Assembly (NCBI GenBank): GCA_947172415.1
Contig: OX359199.1
Location: 2,134,001 to 2,198,000, forward strand
Origin: Chondrosia reniformis
Taxonomy: Eukaryota; Porifera; Demospongiae; Chondrillida; Chondrillidae
DNA length: 64,000 bases
Reading direction: 5' to 3'
In this document: piece by piece, positions 1 through 13,700 of the stretch
Numbering within the stretch: position 1 is the stretch's first letter
Layout: each line of letters starts with the position of its first letter
Translations under genes and position numbers: made by a program
Notes under the pieces: generated by a model
Told to the model about the DNA's origin: nothing
The model's database searches: none
The model's input: only the letters and a program-made list of their open reading frames with translations

Positions 1-3000
1 CTGATGAAACCTGGTGAAAAGTTGCAATCCTTTGCTAACTATTTAACATATTTTTTGTACAAATCTGATACTGTTAATTCTAATCGAGTAGTAACTCACA
101 TAGATATGGATGTGGTAACCTTTGAAGCATGCTTTGGAACTCAAGGGTTTGCTTATAAATTGGCTTTAGTAGTCAATCAGGTATGTTTTAATTTACATAG
201 GAAAAATTTAACTGTCAAATGGTTAACAGGTTTTAGTTTAATATGTATTGTAGATAATATCTCTGAGGTTTGATCCGTATTACAACCACGAGAAAGAACC
301 TGTTGAACATGGCACATTTAAATCTGGAATTTGTGTTATCAGAACAAATAGCAATATTTACTCCCAGCCAACAATGATAAGAAGACAGGTGTGTGTCTAC
401 TACTGAATATGGTTTCAGGACTACATACAATACTGCAAGTTACAAATGTTCTAACTCCTAGGATAACTGCAATTAAGTTGAAATATTAAATGGTATGAAT
501 TGTAATTATAATTACACTGTAGGCACAGTAAAATATAGCAAACTTGACATTTAAAAGCATTGAGATCAGCACACTTATGCTTAGAGCTAGACCACATCGT
601 ATTATTACATTTTCACACCTAATAGATTGTGGGTGCCCAGGTGTTTAATTCCAGTCAAACTTAATAGAATGAGGATTTCTTCCAACTACGTCAAATTACT
701 TTATCTTTTGATATTTTGAGCATCTAGAGACACAGTTGGTGATGTGTTTGACAAATCAGAAGAGTAGCACCTAACTGTGTCTCTTTACGTTCAAAATCTT
801 GAAAGAGGAACCTTTCAAAAGATCCAGTCTAAATTTATGGTCTTAAATAGCTCCTTCTCAAGATGTATCATCAATTCTGCTGGAGTTGCATTTGTTAACT
901 GAGACCCCTTAAAAGGAATAGCCCATTTGGAATAATCTGTAACACGTGATTATTCCATTTCTCTGGTCGGTGTGCTAACCTTTCTGCCGACTTCGGCCAA
1001 CTCAACATTCATGGCGATGTTTGAAACTTCGTCACCGCACGGGTGTACTGCATCGACTAGAGGTCATTTATATGTACGTATTCCACATATTTTATCAATA
1101 CACTGTACATTTAGTACAGTCTAATTGATTTTATGTTTATCCCAAATGTATTGGAAAATGAAGGCATATTTAAAAGTTTAATCCCTTAAAATGTTGGTAT
1201 TGTGGACATTTGGATATATGATCCCCTGGATCCATTTACATTACATTAGATTAGGATATGGTAACTTGCACTGTCTACTGATAGCTGGATCATAGTTATA
1301 GGTAACAGGGCATTGGCATAATGTATTATTTACGTATACAGTGTTTTGGTACATGTATTTGTATGGATTATATAGCCACTTGCAATTGCCCCCAGGTCTC
1401 ACTATTATGCCCAGTTTGTACATATACATGTAGGTTGATGAAATGTTTGGAGTATACCTCAAAAAAGAACCACCTACATCACAACCTACATCACCACAAC
1501 CAAGATCACCACAACTAGCTACAGAGGACACCACAAAGAAGATTAAATTTATAATAATAGGCGCATTTGTAGATCGAGATCGAATTGTAACCTTACATAT
1601 GATACTGCACACGGTTGAACACCTTCTTGATCCGGATGCCCGTCTGATTATTGTTGTACCATCCAAAATAAATGGTAATGATGTGTCAAAACAATTTCAA
1701 ACCTTTTATCCGAGGTAAGGCCTCAAACAAAATGCATGAATAAATGTATATATATATATATGTGTATAACTATTATTGTGAATAGTGCCATTGGAAGAGT
1801 TACAGTATATGGCACAGATCCATGGGACTATAGACCTCAGATAGATTATGTTGACACTTTCATGCTCTCTAGTGGCATAAATCAACAAATAACATGTATT
1901 GGTTGATTGAATATATTATGTAGAAGTATCTGATTGTGCAAACTACAATATATTTTGCCATATGTATTCATGTAATAGATGTACCTTATGTTATTCGTAA
2001 CTGCTACATATTTGTATTAGCTATCTAGAGCACCATTTTCCAAAAAAGTGGTTATTATATGTATATGCCTATGAAGCTAAAGGATATAGACTTTAAACAT
2101 AATTTTCTTAGATTATAGTTACTTGGGGAACCTAAGGAGCCTTGGATGAGGGTATCAATAGGCTTCTTCTCTTTCTTCCTTAATTAGCCGTTTCTGGTTA
2201 TTCCACCCTTCATCAATGATCCCGGTTGTCCTCTTGTTGGTCTTCTGTGAATCCTTGGCTCTGTGTGCTAGGGATCTTATATAAAGAAAGTTGGCACCAA
2301 CAGTTAAATTTCATTGTAATTATGCTATAAAAATAGAAGTTTTTATGGATGCTGAAGTTATTTTGCCGCTCCAGAGAGAGGCCATGAGTTTTAACTCTAA
2401 TTACTTATTAAATAGAATTCTTACAAATTCCCATATTAATCCAATAAAATGACTTGTAGCAAGCATATTTATTCTATGGAAAACTGACTAAAATGTATGG
2501 GAAAATGTAGTGGATATGTTAATGCTTTTATATACTAAATGCATTTCAAAGGTTATTAAATTAACATAGTAAGCATTCTTTATTAAACAATAATTATTAA
2601 CTGGATGCAAAATTAATAATAAATTATGTGTCTGTTTTATGGGTGCTATATAATAAAGTTAAATAAAAACATTCAAAAATTTCCTATTTTGGTTTAACTA
2701 CTTTTGGATTTTCGGTTGCATTCAAGTGTTTGCAGTCGTTTTTGCATGCTTTTCTAAACGCCAAAACATGTTTTGATGCTCTGTAACCTATTGTTGTTGA
2801 TTTATGAGGTGTTAATTAATACATTGGATAGGGTGGCCATGTTTTTTCGTCCATCCCTACTTAGAGAGTACTGCCGTACTCTCTGATAAGTATGTATAAT
2901 ATACGTATTGTGACAATGTGTATATATATTTGTACAGCTAATTTATAAATCTGGATTTATGTCTTTTCCATCTTACTACCTCTAGAAATATTACTAACAA

Positions 3001-3166
3001 AGATTATGTGGTTCACAATAAAGACTTGTTCAAATGGACTTTTGAAACTGATGAATCCAATATTCTGAAACAGAAGACTTTTACTTGTTTTTCCTGTTAT
3101 GTCTACAAATATCACTCCCCAGAAGGAGACGAAACTGGCAGTTGGGGTGCTATAAAAAGCTCGTGA
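1..3166 (+). CDS. Candidate spliced gene, function not recognised (3' part)
   Basis: Several plus-strand blocks look like exons of one gene that enters from the left. They are 1-180 (ends at a gtatgt donor), about 268-388 (ends at gtgtgt), an exon ending at 1714 (gtaagg donor; open from at least 1443), 1786-1906 and 2986-3166 (ends in TGA). The 1714/1786 junction is the best evidence: the split codon AG|T closes and the frame runs on into YGTDPWDYRPQIDYVD. The 1443-1714 block starts Pro/Thr/Ser-rich and then has two hydrophobic beta-like stretches (IKFIIIGAF, ARLIIVVP), so it may be part of an alpha/beta domain. The last block has aromatic and cysteine-rich FTCFSCYVYKYHS. The phases of the first two blocks do not join with the simplest splice sites, so linkage is uncertain. 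I do not recognise the family. Confidence 0.4.
700..880. repeat. Imperfect inverted repeat, degraded MITE-like
   Basis: The left part has ATCTTTTGATATTTTGAGCA and GAGACACAGTTGG. The right part has CCAACTGTGTCTC-like and GAACCTTTCAAAAGAT in inverted order. The ends resemble the fuller elements at 38560-38830 and 43240-43450, so this is probably an old member of that family. It lies between candidate exons of the left-edge gene. Confidence 0.4.
2120..2290 (-). repeat. Decayed copy of the hammerhead-bearing intron repeat
   Basis: This matches the repeat family of the DDX1 introns (29390, 30580, 31100, 61020). It keeps the motifs CCACCCTTCATCA and TTCTGTGAATCCTTGGCT. On the minus strand the ribozyme core reads UUGAUGA instead of CUGAUGA and stem II is disrupted, so it should be inactive. 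Confidence 0.55.
2650..2890 (+). repeat. Dispersed repeat ending in GGGTGGCCATG, copy 1
   Basis: This stretch contains the family motifs AAACGCCAAAACATGTTTTG and TAGGGTGGCCATGTTTTTT. Related copies are at 6350-6580 and 52400-52605 in the same orientation, and part of one is inverted at 3370-3430. The family looks like a short non-autonomous element. The central AACATGTT region is palindromic. Confidence 0.5.
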
Positions 3167-3364
3167 TCAAACTCTTATACTTCTTAATGTTACATGTGTT
3201 ATAGCATATAACTATACCATTAATTTCAGTCTAAGAGTTTAAGCCTTTGTATTGAATTGATTTTACATATATTTAATGTTTATTGCAAAATTCCGTGATG
3301 ATGCATGAATACATATATATATATGTAATATTTGAATTTGTTGAGAATTGAATGTACTGCATGC

Positions 3365-3540
3365 CACAATATATATACGGGAGTACTCTCTAAGGAAAGG
3401 CCAAAAAAACATGGCCACCCTATGTATTACAAAGCAACACCTCCTAAATACACCAATGAAGTGATTTTCGGTTATTTGCATGCGCAGCCATTCATGCACA
3501 CTTTTCTAAATGCCAGAACATGTTTTGACTCTCTCTATAT
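3365..3540 (-). repeat. Dispersed repeat (GGGTGGCCATG family), inverted copy
   Basis: The stretch GGCCAAAAAAACATGGCCAC at 3399-3418 is the reverse complement of the terminal motif seen at 2830. Together with the 2650-2890 copy it brackets the last candidate exon of the left-edge gene (2986-3166), which could form a long hairpin around that exon. Confidence 0.45.
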
Positions 3541-4460
3541 ATACAGCATTCAAGCCTGGTGTGCCCAAACACAGAAGTGTATGGTTAAGTTACTTATAAA
3601 TTTCAGTATATATGCAACTTCTGTATGAGCCTTATCGCATATATAATCACTGTCTTGTTTCGATACTTTTTGCCGATGTGCCAGTGAACACTACCATTCC
3701 TACTTCTAACATCATTTTTGTAAATGTTTTTTTTTATTTACTTTATTATTATATTGATCACTACACTGCACTGTGTACATAAGTATATAACTATATGTGT
3801 TGTAACAGATCTAGAACTTCTGATTATTATAAGTTATAGACCATGCCAGAGGCGAGGATGATAGCCAGAATATAATACAAGGCCAAAGTTGTGTATAATT
3901 ATATTTTGGCAGAAGTCCAAGTCCATGGGCTGTATAGCATTATAACTGCTTGATCCTTTATACTGACCATGGCAATGATTGATTCACATCCTGTTTGACT
4001 TTTCGCAGAAGATATACTCCACCATTAACCAGCCTGTTGCCATGGCAACGGGGTATAAGAACATACATATACAATACAATATCAAGCTAGGCTATACCAT
4101 ATTCCTGGAGATGTTTGCGAGACGAAATTTTTGCGAATTTCACAGACGACGTCAAATTCAGGATTATTTTATCCATTTGTGAAAACAATGGTGAGCCAAA
4201 CTTGTCTGCAATTAAAGTTAGGCCGGCCACTTGTACATCACAGAAGCTGACAGTACCCATATATATATCAGAGAATGTATAATAGCTAGACATCTAATTG
4301 TTCATGAAGGCCAATGAAAAAAACTTGTTATCATGGATTATTATTGCACTTAATCAAATTCAATGTTGTAAAAAGGGGTCAATACATTTACAAAGCTTCA
4401 CCTTTACAGTAAAATGTAAGGAGTTATTTAATTAAAACCTTGATATACAAAATATTAACC

Positions 4461-4771
4461 TTAACATGTATTTGTCAATGATGAAATTTTAGCTCTAATC
4501 TGTTCGGCTGGCACTGCACCAACTTCCTCTTCAACTGCTGTTAACACTGTCCTCCAACATCTGGGTTTATTACCAGTGTTGGGAGATGTGTTCAACCAGG
4601 CAATAAGTGATTTCATGCACTTCATTTGGATTCGGTCATGTTCTGCATCCACCACATCTAACACAGTGTCCCTGACCCCAAGTCTGATTCCAATGTAATA
4701 CCACCGAGCTGCAACTTCAGGGACTACTTTATCCCATAGATCATCTTGTGAGGGAGGAAGGTCTAGTGGGT
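4461..4771 (-). CDS. Gene A last exon: Death domain
   Basis: The exon encodes about 103 residues ending at TAA (4461-4463). Its pattern ([20 protein letters not shown], then IGIRLGV, then [12 protein letters not shown], then [13 protein letters not shown]) has the helix spacing of Death domains: an N-terminal W/L helix, LGI-like helix 2, a WL helix 4 and a tw..L helix 5. It joins phase 1 to the 5617-5670 exon. Genes B and C end in a different, CARD-like exon. Confidence 0.75.
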
Positions 4772-7700
4772 CTTCATACGTATGCAGATATACAAGAAGA
4801 TATACGTAACTGTGACAAACCTATCTTAGAGGTGGTTCATTTTCAGTCTTTTGAACATCTAGAAATGCAGTTTATTTCTTGAGAATCAGATGTTTTGACA
4901 CGGGTTCTTCTTCAGTAACTTTGGCAGTCACCATTAGTCACTGAAGATGACCCCCAGGGACGAAACACCCATTTCTCAGGAAAAAGACAGTATCTCCAAT
5001 GTTCAAAAGACTATAAATGAACCATACAAGAATAAGTTATTCTATTATATCTATGATCTGTAGTATAAGTACAAATATATATTATTATTATTATTATTAT
5101 TATTATTAGAGTGCCCATGCATACAACAAATGTATAAAATGCAAACCAAAGGTGGTTAAGGGGCACAGGGCTATACCTGGACACGTATAAACCATCGCCA
5201 CTTAAGGCTACCAGGCTGCACTATATATATATACCGTGCAAGTTACAATATACTAAGGTAATCTAAATAAATAAATAAATAAATAATGTAATTATTATTA
5301 TTATATATATTTCTTTGTGGTATAAGATCTAACCAGTGTATACTGTCTATAATATCATAGACAAATGCACATCATAAGATGTAACATTATACAGTTTGGT
5401 GTTGTCAATAATGTCATTGTTTTTGTCATTGTCATATCTCCTGATTACAAAAGGTCAAATGTTTAGCTTAAGCTGACAGAGCATGAATAAACATACATAC
5501 TATATGATACATTCTTCAGACTGTGAAGGAAATGTACAAAGGAAGAATGTAGTACAGTACTTAATAGATACATAAGGTACAGCGTATATACATAGGAAAC
5601 TGATGTCTGACTATACCTGAGCTAATATTTGCTAAGGTTGCTGCTCCTGAACCTTCTATAAACGTTGATGCTACATAATTGATATTTGCTAAACAGCAAC
5701 TATACAATACTGTTATCAATAAACAATTACCTTTGGAGAGTTTGCATTGAAAACTGAAACAAGGCTTAGCTCCATCAATGGTTACCTTTGCATAAGGTTG
5801 ATCTTTAGTTCTAGACCCAAGATCTGGTTCTAAAGTTACAAATGGAGGATATAGCTCCAATTCACATTTTTTCTTCAATTCTTTATTTCTGCCAGTCTTG
5901 TAACTAATGTCTTCCTTTTTGATCTATAATAAACACATTTATAAATAACTTTAAACTAAGCATCTAAGTACAGTTGAACCCGCTTAAAATGAACTCACTT
6001 ATTTCGGTTAATATGAAAAAATTTCACAGTCCCGATTTTAACCGTATACATTCCTATAGTTAGCGCTTTGGTTAGTACGAAAATGTATTTTGTACATTTT
6101 CGAATAATGTGAAATTTTATTGTAGAATCAATAATGGCTACAAACACGAAAGCACTTTCTCTTCAAGATAAGAAAGAAATTATTAAAGCTTTGGACGAGG
6201 GCGCTGGTCAATCACAAATAAAGACGGCAATAGCAAAAAAGTTTGGGATAGGTATATAAATTAATGATGATTTATATAACTTGCATGTTTCTGATGTTAT
6301 GATATAAGTTCATGTAGGTCTTAGCTCATTTGATAAATATAAATATACTGGGCTTATTGCTGTTTAACCACTCACTATTTAGAGAAGTGTACAAAAACGA
6401 CTGCAAAAAATTGAATGTTACCAAGGATTGCTTTGTTGCTGAAGTTTAGGAGATGTTAGTTTTACTGAGGATTGCAATTGCCCAATACACCTTTCCACAT
6501 ACTGATATACATTGAATAGGGTGGCCATGTTTATTTCAGCCATCCATACTTAGAGAGTACACTACTGTACTCTCTGATATACCAACCTCAGTAGATCCGT
6601 TTATATATGCAGCATGACTACAAGGTTCCAGTATAAAACACAGAGTATTCCCACTATCTGCAAATTCGAATTTAAAAGGCTGACAAATCCTTTGAAAGTC
6701 CTTCCATAATTGACTGATGATCTGTATAGAAAACACAAAGATGTTTGTCAATTACACCAATAAGCAATGGTATTGACATTATTTATACATAATAAAATTA
6801 ACTATAAAGGTTAATAATTGAATAGCACCTTTTGTAGGAGTATTAATGCATTTCATGTGCATTCACCGAAAAGAATACCATCAGAGTTTGCTATTTAGTG
6901 CATGGATGTAGAAACAGTTCAAATTACCTCTATCCAAATATAATTATTATATGTTGTAGTTATTCTAGCATTAAGAGTGCCATCTCTCAATTCCTGTGGC
7001 CACAGTGATGCATAATAAACAGAAGGATCTTCTAGTTTTGAAGCTTTAGTAAAGAGGGTGCAATGTCCTGTAAGGAAGAAATCCCTGCCATTAACTGCCC
7101 CTTCATAGTCTTCAAATGTGAACTCGTCATTCACAGGAGAGTGAGGTGCCATCATCATCTTCACTCTGTCGGCATCTGCACTCCAGTGAGGAAGGTGGAG
7201 GGTGATGGGACTCTTGATGTCTTTACTGTTGTAGTGGATATACACCACAGGGCTGGCCAGTTTATAACCATCTGGCGCCACCAGAGGTCCATCCATTATA
7301 ATACCATATCTGATCTGCACCTTCTTCCCAGCAACAGCTCCCTTTGGTACCTCCAGATGAGTGACATCACTCTCCACCGGTCTGTCCCCATCTGGTTCCA
7401 AACTGAACCTTCCTCCAGTTTGGTCTACTTGAAGAGACTGTATCCCAAATGGGATCCAACACAGCTGGTCTAGTTGCTCTTCATGCTCTGTGAATTAGAT
7501 AATGTAACAGAAGCAGTATTCATGCATATGAGGATACTTGGGTCCTCTATATACGTATATACATAGAGATACATTAATAATTAATGTACGTATTGCAACA
7601 TACATACAATACACACCTAATTCATGAGGGGAGGGGTCACCAGGTTCTTCTGGATCCAGTGACTCAGAACCAGACACTAGATAGCTCTAACAAAGCAATT

Positions 7701-10700
7701 GATACATAATATTTAGTAACTACTAAATGACAATGTAGTTTTAATTGACACTTTCTTACTTACCTTCTGAAGTATCTTTTGTTTCTCAGAGAAAATTGTT
7801 ACAGAGTCCATAAACTTTGATTTCATTGATTCAATTGATTTGGAAGACTTCAATTGTTTGGTACCTAAAATGGCTACAATCATAAAAATCAATTAATCTA
7901 ATAATGAATTCATACAATCAATTAAACTTACTGTCTTCATATTCTTCTGGTGACAATATACTTTCAGACTGTATAAGTACATGGAGGATGAGACATTGAA
8001 TAACTTATACAGTAAATAGATCGAGACATGTATTCTAGCATACAAAGTATGCAATTGAGGCGAACGTGGTCAATGGCGAATTTGTCTGGGAGTAAAGGTT
8101 GTCTGTTTATATATACATATCGTATGTATGTATGTCTGACTGTATATTTGATAACAACAAAATGGCACACAGAGACAAGGTATGTTGCGCGTAAGGAGAG
8201 AGCACTGCACATACTCAGGCTTGCCCCCACAATGCTCTGCATTCATCTAGTAGCATAAACTGACGCTTGATTTTATATTATCAGTCTTATTACTAAAGAC
8301 TAAGAGCATAATATTAGTAATTTTATTAAATCAGCTATTCAGTGATCTTAAAATTTAGCTTTGTTAAACTTTCCAAACTGCGTTTTACAAATTAAATTAT
8401 TAACTAAAGTAAATAGTCAACTGAAATACGGGAATGTATACTGTTAATTGGAATATTCAATTTTATGATTAGGCAGATTATATTTTGCATGGATCAATCA
8501 AACAAATAATGAAGTTTACTATCAAACAGTCTGTAGCTGGAGGTTAGTCTTTACAGTCAGTTCACACAGAGCAGTAAGCATCATTGACAAAATCCTGAAT
8601 GGAAACTTAACACTTCTAACTGTAGTGTATATTCACCTTTGTCTGAAAGTGTGGATTTGAAAAGGAGGTCTGACTATAGCCATGTGGCCTAAAGGCTTCA
8701 GTTGCAGGTCGAGGTCGACATATTCTACTTAGTGCAGCTTGCTTAGCATGTTGAATAGCTTTCTCCTTTAATATTCTCTTAAATTCCTCTTCTCTCAACT
8801 GATCTTTCCAAAACATTTTTATGATTTCTAGAGAGAAAATATTATACTAGAATGTATACAAGTAAACAGTATAAAATAAAAAGTACACCTAAAGGATACT
8901 CCTGCAGTGTAACCATTGTGACTGTAGAAATGTTTTGTTAATGTTGCCATTACCCATACCTATCTACGTATATATAGCCAGTATATCTACTCAGTGATTG
9001 GTGCAAACTTATATACAATCCTATTAAGCTAGATGCTCTCACAGCAATTTTGTAGAGTGTTCGTGGAACAAAGGGATTCCACTAAATAGGTATATTCATA
9101 ATTTTGAACCCATTCTAATCTTTCTCTATCCATATAATGAAAATAAATTAAATGTAACTGCTCTTGAGATTTTAATCATATATATATATATAAAATCATA
9201 ACAACATAGAGGGTTATTAGAGAATGTGACTATGACAGATAATCCTACATTCAGTGGAGATTGCAACAACCATATTGCCTCTCTAGTATGGTCACTAGCT
9301 TAAACTAATACTTCAATTGAGTTGTGAAAATTCATACTCCATTATATACACTTAAACACCATTCATCATATACATACGTACTTAACGTACATACGTACAC
9401 TTAACTTAAAATCCAATTAAAATGATCAACCATCTAATGCAGTCAGATAACCTAGATCCTATAATGGTGACCTGGTATATACACAGCAGGATCCAGAATT
9501 CAGATATTCTAATTTATCTTTAATACTTGCTCATCATATATGACTGACCATACTAAAAGGTACATATTCATGCAACTTCATCGAAATTTTACTTAACAGA
9601 AGAACGCCATTTTTTATCGTATACAAAACAATGAATATAACCAGTTTAAGCTGCATGAGAAAATGGAACAAATTTAAAACTTTAATGCTCAATTTCTTGT
9701 TTACGCAATAGCAAATGGTTCATTAATGAATATGATACTTCCGATTGTGGTATTCATGGAAATTCTATTGAATAATACCAAGAAAACATATTCTGTTGGA
9801 AAACCAAAAGTGTATACCTTTTTGCATGGCTAAGAGAACAATGGGATATACGTAAGTATGTATGTATGTATATAACCAAATGTACGTATTACAGCATAAA
9901 AACGAGAAATTGAGCTTAAATTTAGTTTGGTTTTCTTTGTAAAACAGTTTAGTCTTACAACTCCATATAATTAAATAGCTCAAACCACAATAACTAACAA
10001 ATATGACACTTTTGATTATACATTAACACTATATGGAAATTCTATTAAATGATACAAAGAACACATTTCCGTCAGAAAACCAAAAGTGTATACTTTTTCA
10101 CATGGACGGTCACATATTACTGAAAAAATGCACACACTGAAATATACTTAACAGAATATTGACTTATTCTTTGTGGATACTCTCTTGTACTAACCTCCTA
10201 ACCTCTTCCCTAACACATAGGATCCACCAAACATATCTTGGTATGCCATTGCTACAGAGTCTGAAATAGATCCATAAACATATCTGGAGGAGACGTTTTT
10301 AATTCTGTCAGTAAAGTGTCCTCTGGCTGTAGTATTTTCTGTATATTTCTCAACTTCTCCAATTACAACTAATGGAAGGACCATGCAGGAATAGGATGTA
10401 AAGATTACTTCAACATTAGAGGTTCAGTGGATAACACTTTCCCTAACCTTTCAATTTCTGCAACAATACACCTTCTTCATGGATATCATAGTACTGTTTA
10501 AATTTGAGATTATCAAAGAAAATAATCTCTGCAACCACCAAAGAGACTGTATGAAGATATGAAACCATTACCTTCACACATTCAGTAATCATACATCACT
10601 TGTATACTTACAACAAAGGTGAACCGGTAGCTTCTGTAGAATTTGCCATCTGTTCAGGTATCCTTTACTAGTCAGATCAACTAGAGCTCCAGACAGCTGT

Positions 10701-13700
10701 AATTCTTTACTTTGATATAACATCTTGGAGAGGACTGTATCAATGTTGTACATGTAATAGATATGTGATATTAATTGAGCATCAAATAATAATCAATTGG
10801 GATCTAAGTGATTGTAAACACATTCATAATAACTAATTACTTTGCTGAATTAATTTTGATATACCATATTATCTCAAATATAAGTCCAGATCTCTAATGC
10901 AAGCCCGTCTCCAATAGAAGCGCACCTTTACGAGTCATTGAAAAAATAGAAGCCCAGTCCCCAATATAAGCCCACTGACAACCAGCCAGAAAAACTGAAT
11001 GATTTCTGTAGCGGTATGTACGTAAAAGGGCACCTTTCACCCGTACGTAGTTTAGGTGTTAAAGCAAAGGTATGCGATTTAAGTAGTGTAGCGAGACCAA
11101 GGCGAGTAGCGAGTGTTAACCGAGTAGCGATCGAGCTGTTAATGAAGTCATCCTATTGAATGTGCTAGCGATGGTTGAAGGGTATGGACGCACATATGGA
11201 TGGAAAACGTTCAGTTCTTACTGACTGGTACTGTAGTTTACGTGGAAATTGTCCCAACAAAGTTGATTTACCAATATGAATTGAAGGGTTGAGAAAATAA
11301 AAGCCCCGGGCTTACATATATTAGAGGTTTTATAAATTGGCTTATCAATAGTTGAATGCTTACATTCTCATTTTAACATTGCAAAAGGTTATGAATAGAC
11401 ACAGTTGTAGTATACAATTTAGCTTAAGTGTGGCAGCTGAACTGAACATGTAAGGTTTACGTGTTGCACACAGGTTACTCCAGCTAACAGACTGACTCAC
11501 CTTGTAATGCTTGTAAGGATCTCCTGTCAAAGTGTTCCTTTTCAAGGTACTGAATCACTTTTTTGATATCCTCAAATGGCTTAACCCACAGACATGAGAT
11601 TAGCTTCTGATTCCATTCCCATCTACCTGAGACTACATATTTGCACTCATCCTCATCCAAGACCTTGACTTTGTGTTGACAATACAGCAGCACTGATAAA
11701 GAGAACAGTTGTGGTTAGTACCAGTGATACATGCCCACTATCAGTAGCTTGTTGTATTAATTAATATTATCATCACACATTTAAAACTTGAACTTTGCTG
11801 ATCTCTACTCAAGTTGCATGTGCTCTGTGTTGAATCAATATACTGAAAGGTTTAGCATTTTAGCCCATGCAGTTTTACTTTTGAGATTTTTTTTATTTTG
11901 TGCAACAAATTATTACTTCATATACTTCATTGCCGGGGCAACCGCCTGTGTTTATATTTCGTAACCGTGATATAACAGGATTTAAGAAGCTATATACTGC
12001 ATTGGCTTCTTAAATCCTGTTATATCCCCGCCCAAATATGGTAAACTAAGACGTTTCTTCTTGGGGGGTGGACATATCCTTACATTTAGGACACTTGGAG
12101 TAGTCAGGGCAAGAGCATTCTGTGAAGTCGTCAGTGTTAAAACAAAAACAACCAGACGCTAGCTGAACAATCCTAAAAGTCCCGCCAAAATTCTTGGAAC
12201 TACATCCGTTGGAGAAGGAAACAGACGTAACACTCAGTGATGGTCACATACTACAAGCAACAGGACAAGGAACAGTACCTCTGATGATGAATCTACCAGA
12301 TGGCAGTTCCAGAAAGTGCTGCCTTCTTGAGGTATTGTTTGTGCCATCATTGTCATACAACCCCTTGTGAGTGTGTCGAAGGCGGCCAAAAGAGGAAAAG
12401 AAGCCAAGTTTGACCAAGCGGGTTGCAAAATGGTTGACAAGAGTTGATGCATCATTGCTAGAGCTCAACAACGGGGAAGACTGTACTACTTGGAATGTAG
12501 AGCTACTGAAAATGTCGCCATCACACAGCAGTCATCTGACCTGACCACTCTGTGGCATTGGCGTTTTGGCAGGGATTGCACCAGCTATCTCAGGACAAGC
12601 TTGTTTATGGTCTCGACTGCACCTTGTCTTGACAAGATCGATTTCTGTGAGGCTTGTGTGAATGGAAAGCAAAAAAGGGCTCCATTCAAGTCGAAGGGTA
12701 GCAAGTCAACCAAACCATTGGAGCTTGTCCACAGTGATGTGTCCGGGAAGATGAATACACCATCACTTGGCGAAGGTGAGTACTTCCTCACTTTCATTGA
12801 CGACTACACACACTACACGTGGGTGTATGTTCTAAAACGGAAGAGCGAGGTCTTTGACAAGTTCCAGAATTGGAAAGCTCTCATAGAGAACGAAAGCGGG
12901 CACAAGTTGAAGGTTCTGCGAACCGACTGAGGTGGAGAATACAAATCTGCAGAGTTTGAGAAGTTCCTCCAGTCTGTCGGGGTGCGTCATGAGCTGACTG
13001 TTCCAAAGATCCCTGAACAAAATGGAGTGGCCTAATGGATGAACCGGACCCTGGTGGAATCTGTGCAATCAATGCTTTCGGATGCCAACTTACCTCAGAA
13101 GTGTTGGGCTGAAGCTGTATCTATAGCTGTCTACTCCGAAACCGCAGTCCAACAAAGGCAGTTGATGGGATGACTCCCTTCGAAGCATGGGTGAAGAAAA
13201 GGCCACCTGTCTCACATCTTCATGTCTTCAAATGCAAGGCCTACGCACATGTTCCAAAGGACGAACGGGGGAAGCTTGATAATAAGGCAAAGAAATGCAT
13301 CCTTGTGGGTTATGGAGAGGAGACAAAGGGATACAGACTCTATGACCCTGACAAGAAAAGGATCTGTTTCAGCCGAGATGTGTCCTTCAATGAGAGTGAG
13401 TGTGGTATTGAGCTGGATGTCACACCATCAGGAGGAGACATCTACGTGGAGTTGGAACTCCAGGACGAGGGCAGTGTATCTTCTGAGCCAGTGGTCACTG
13501 ATCAAGCACCTGTTCACCAATCTCCAGAACAGCCAAGTGCTCGACAGTCAGGAAGAGAGCGGCGTTCTTCTGACTATTATGGAGTCAGAGTGAGCAAAGT
13601 GAGCCCACTTCAGTTGATGAGATCCTGAGTACTCCAGAGAAAGATCGTTGGCTTGAAGCTATGGAGAAGGAGATGACATCTCTGCAAGACAATGATGTCT

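Noticed and set aside
7063..7473. Plus-strand 136-codon open frame opposite the ZU5 exon, with similar frames at 40832-41242 and 49972-50385
   Set aside because: It recurs only because the ZU5 exon on the minus strand is conserved. The peptide has no domain pattern, and the minus-strand frame has correct phases and ZU5 motifs.
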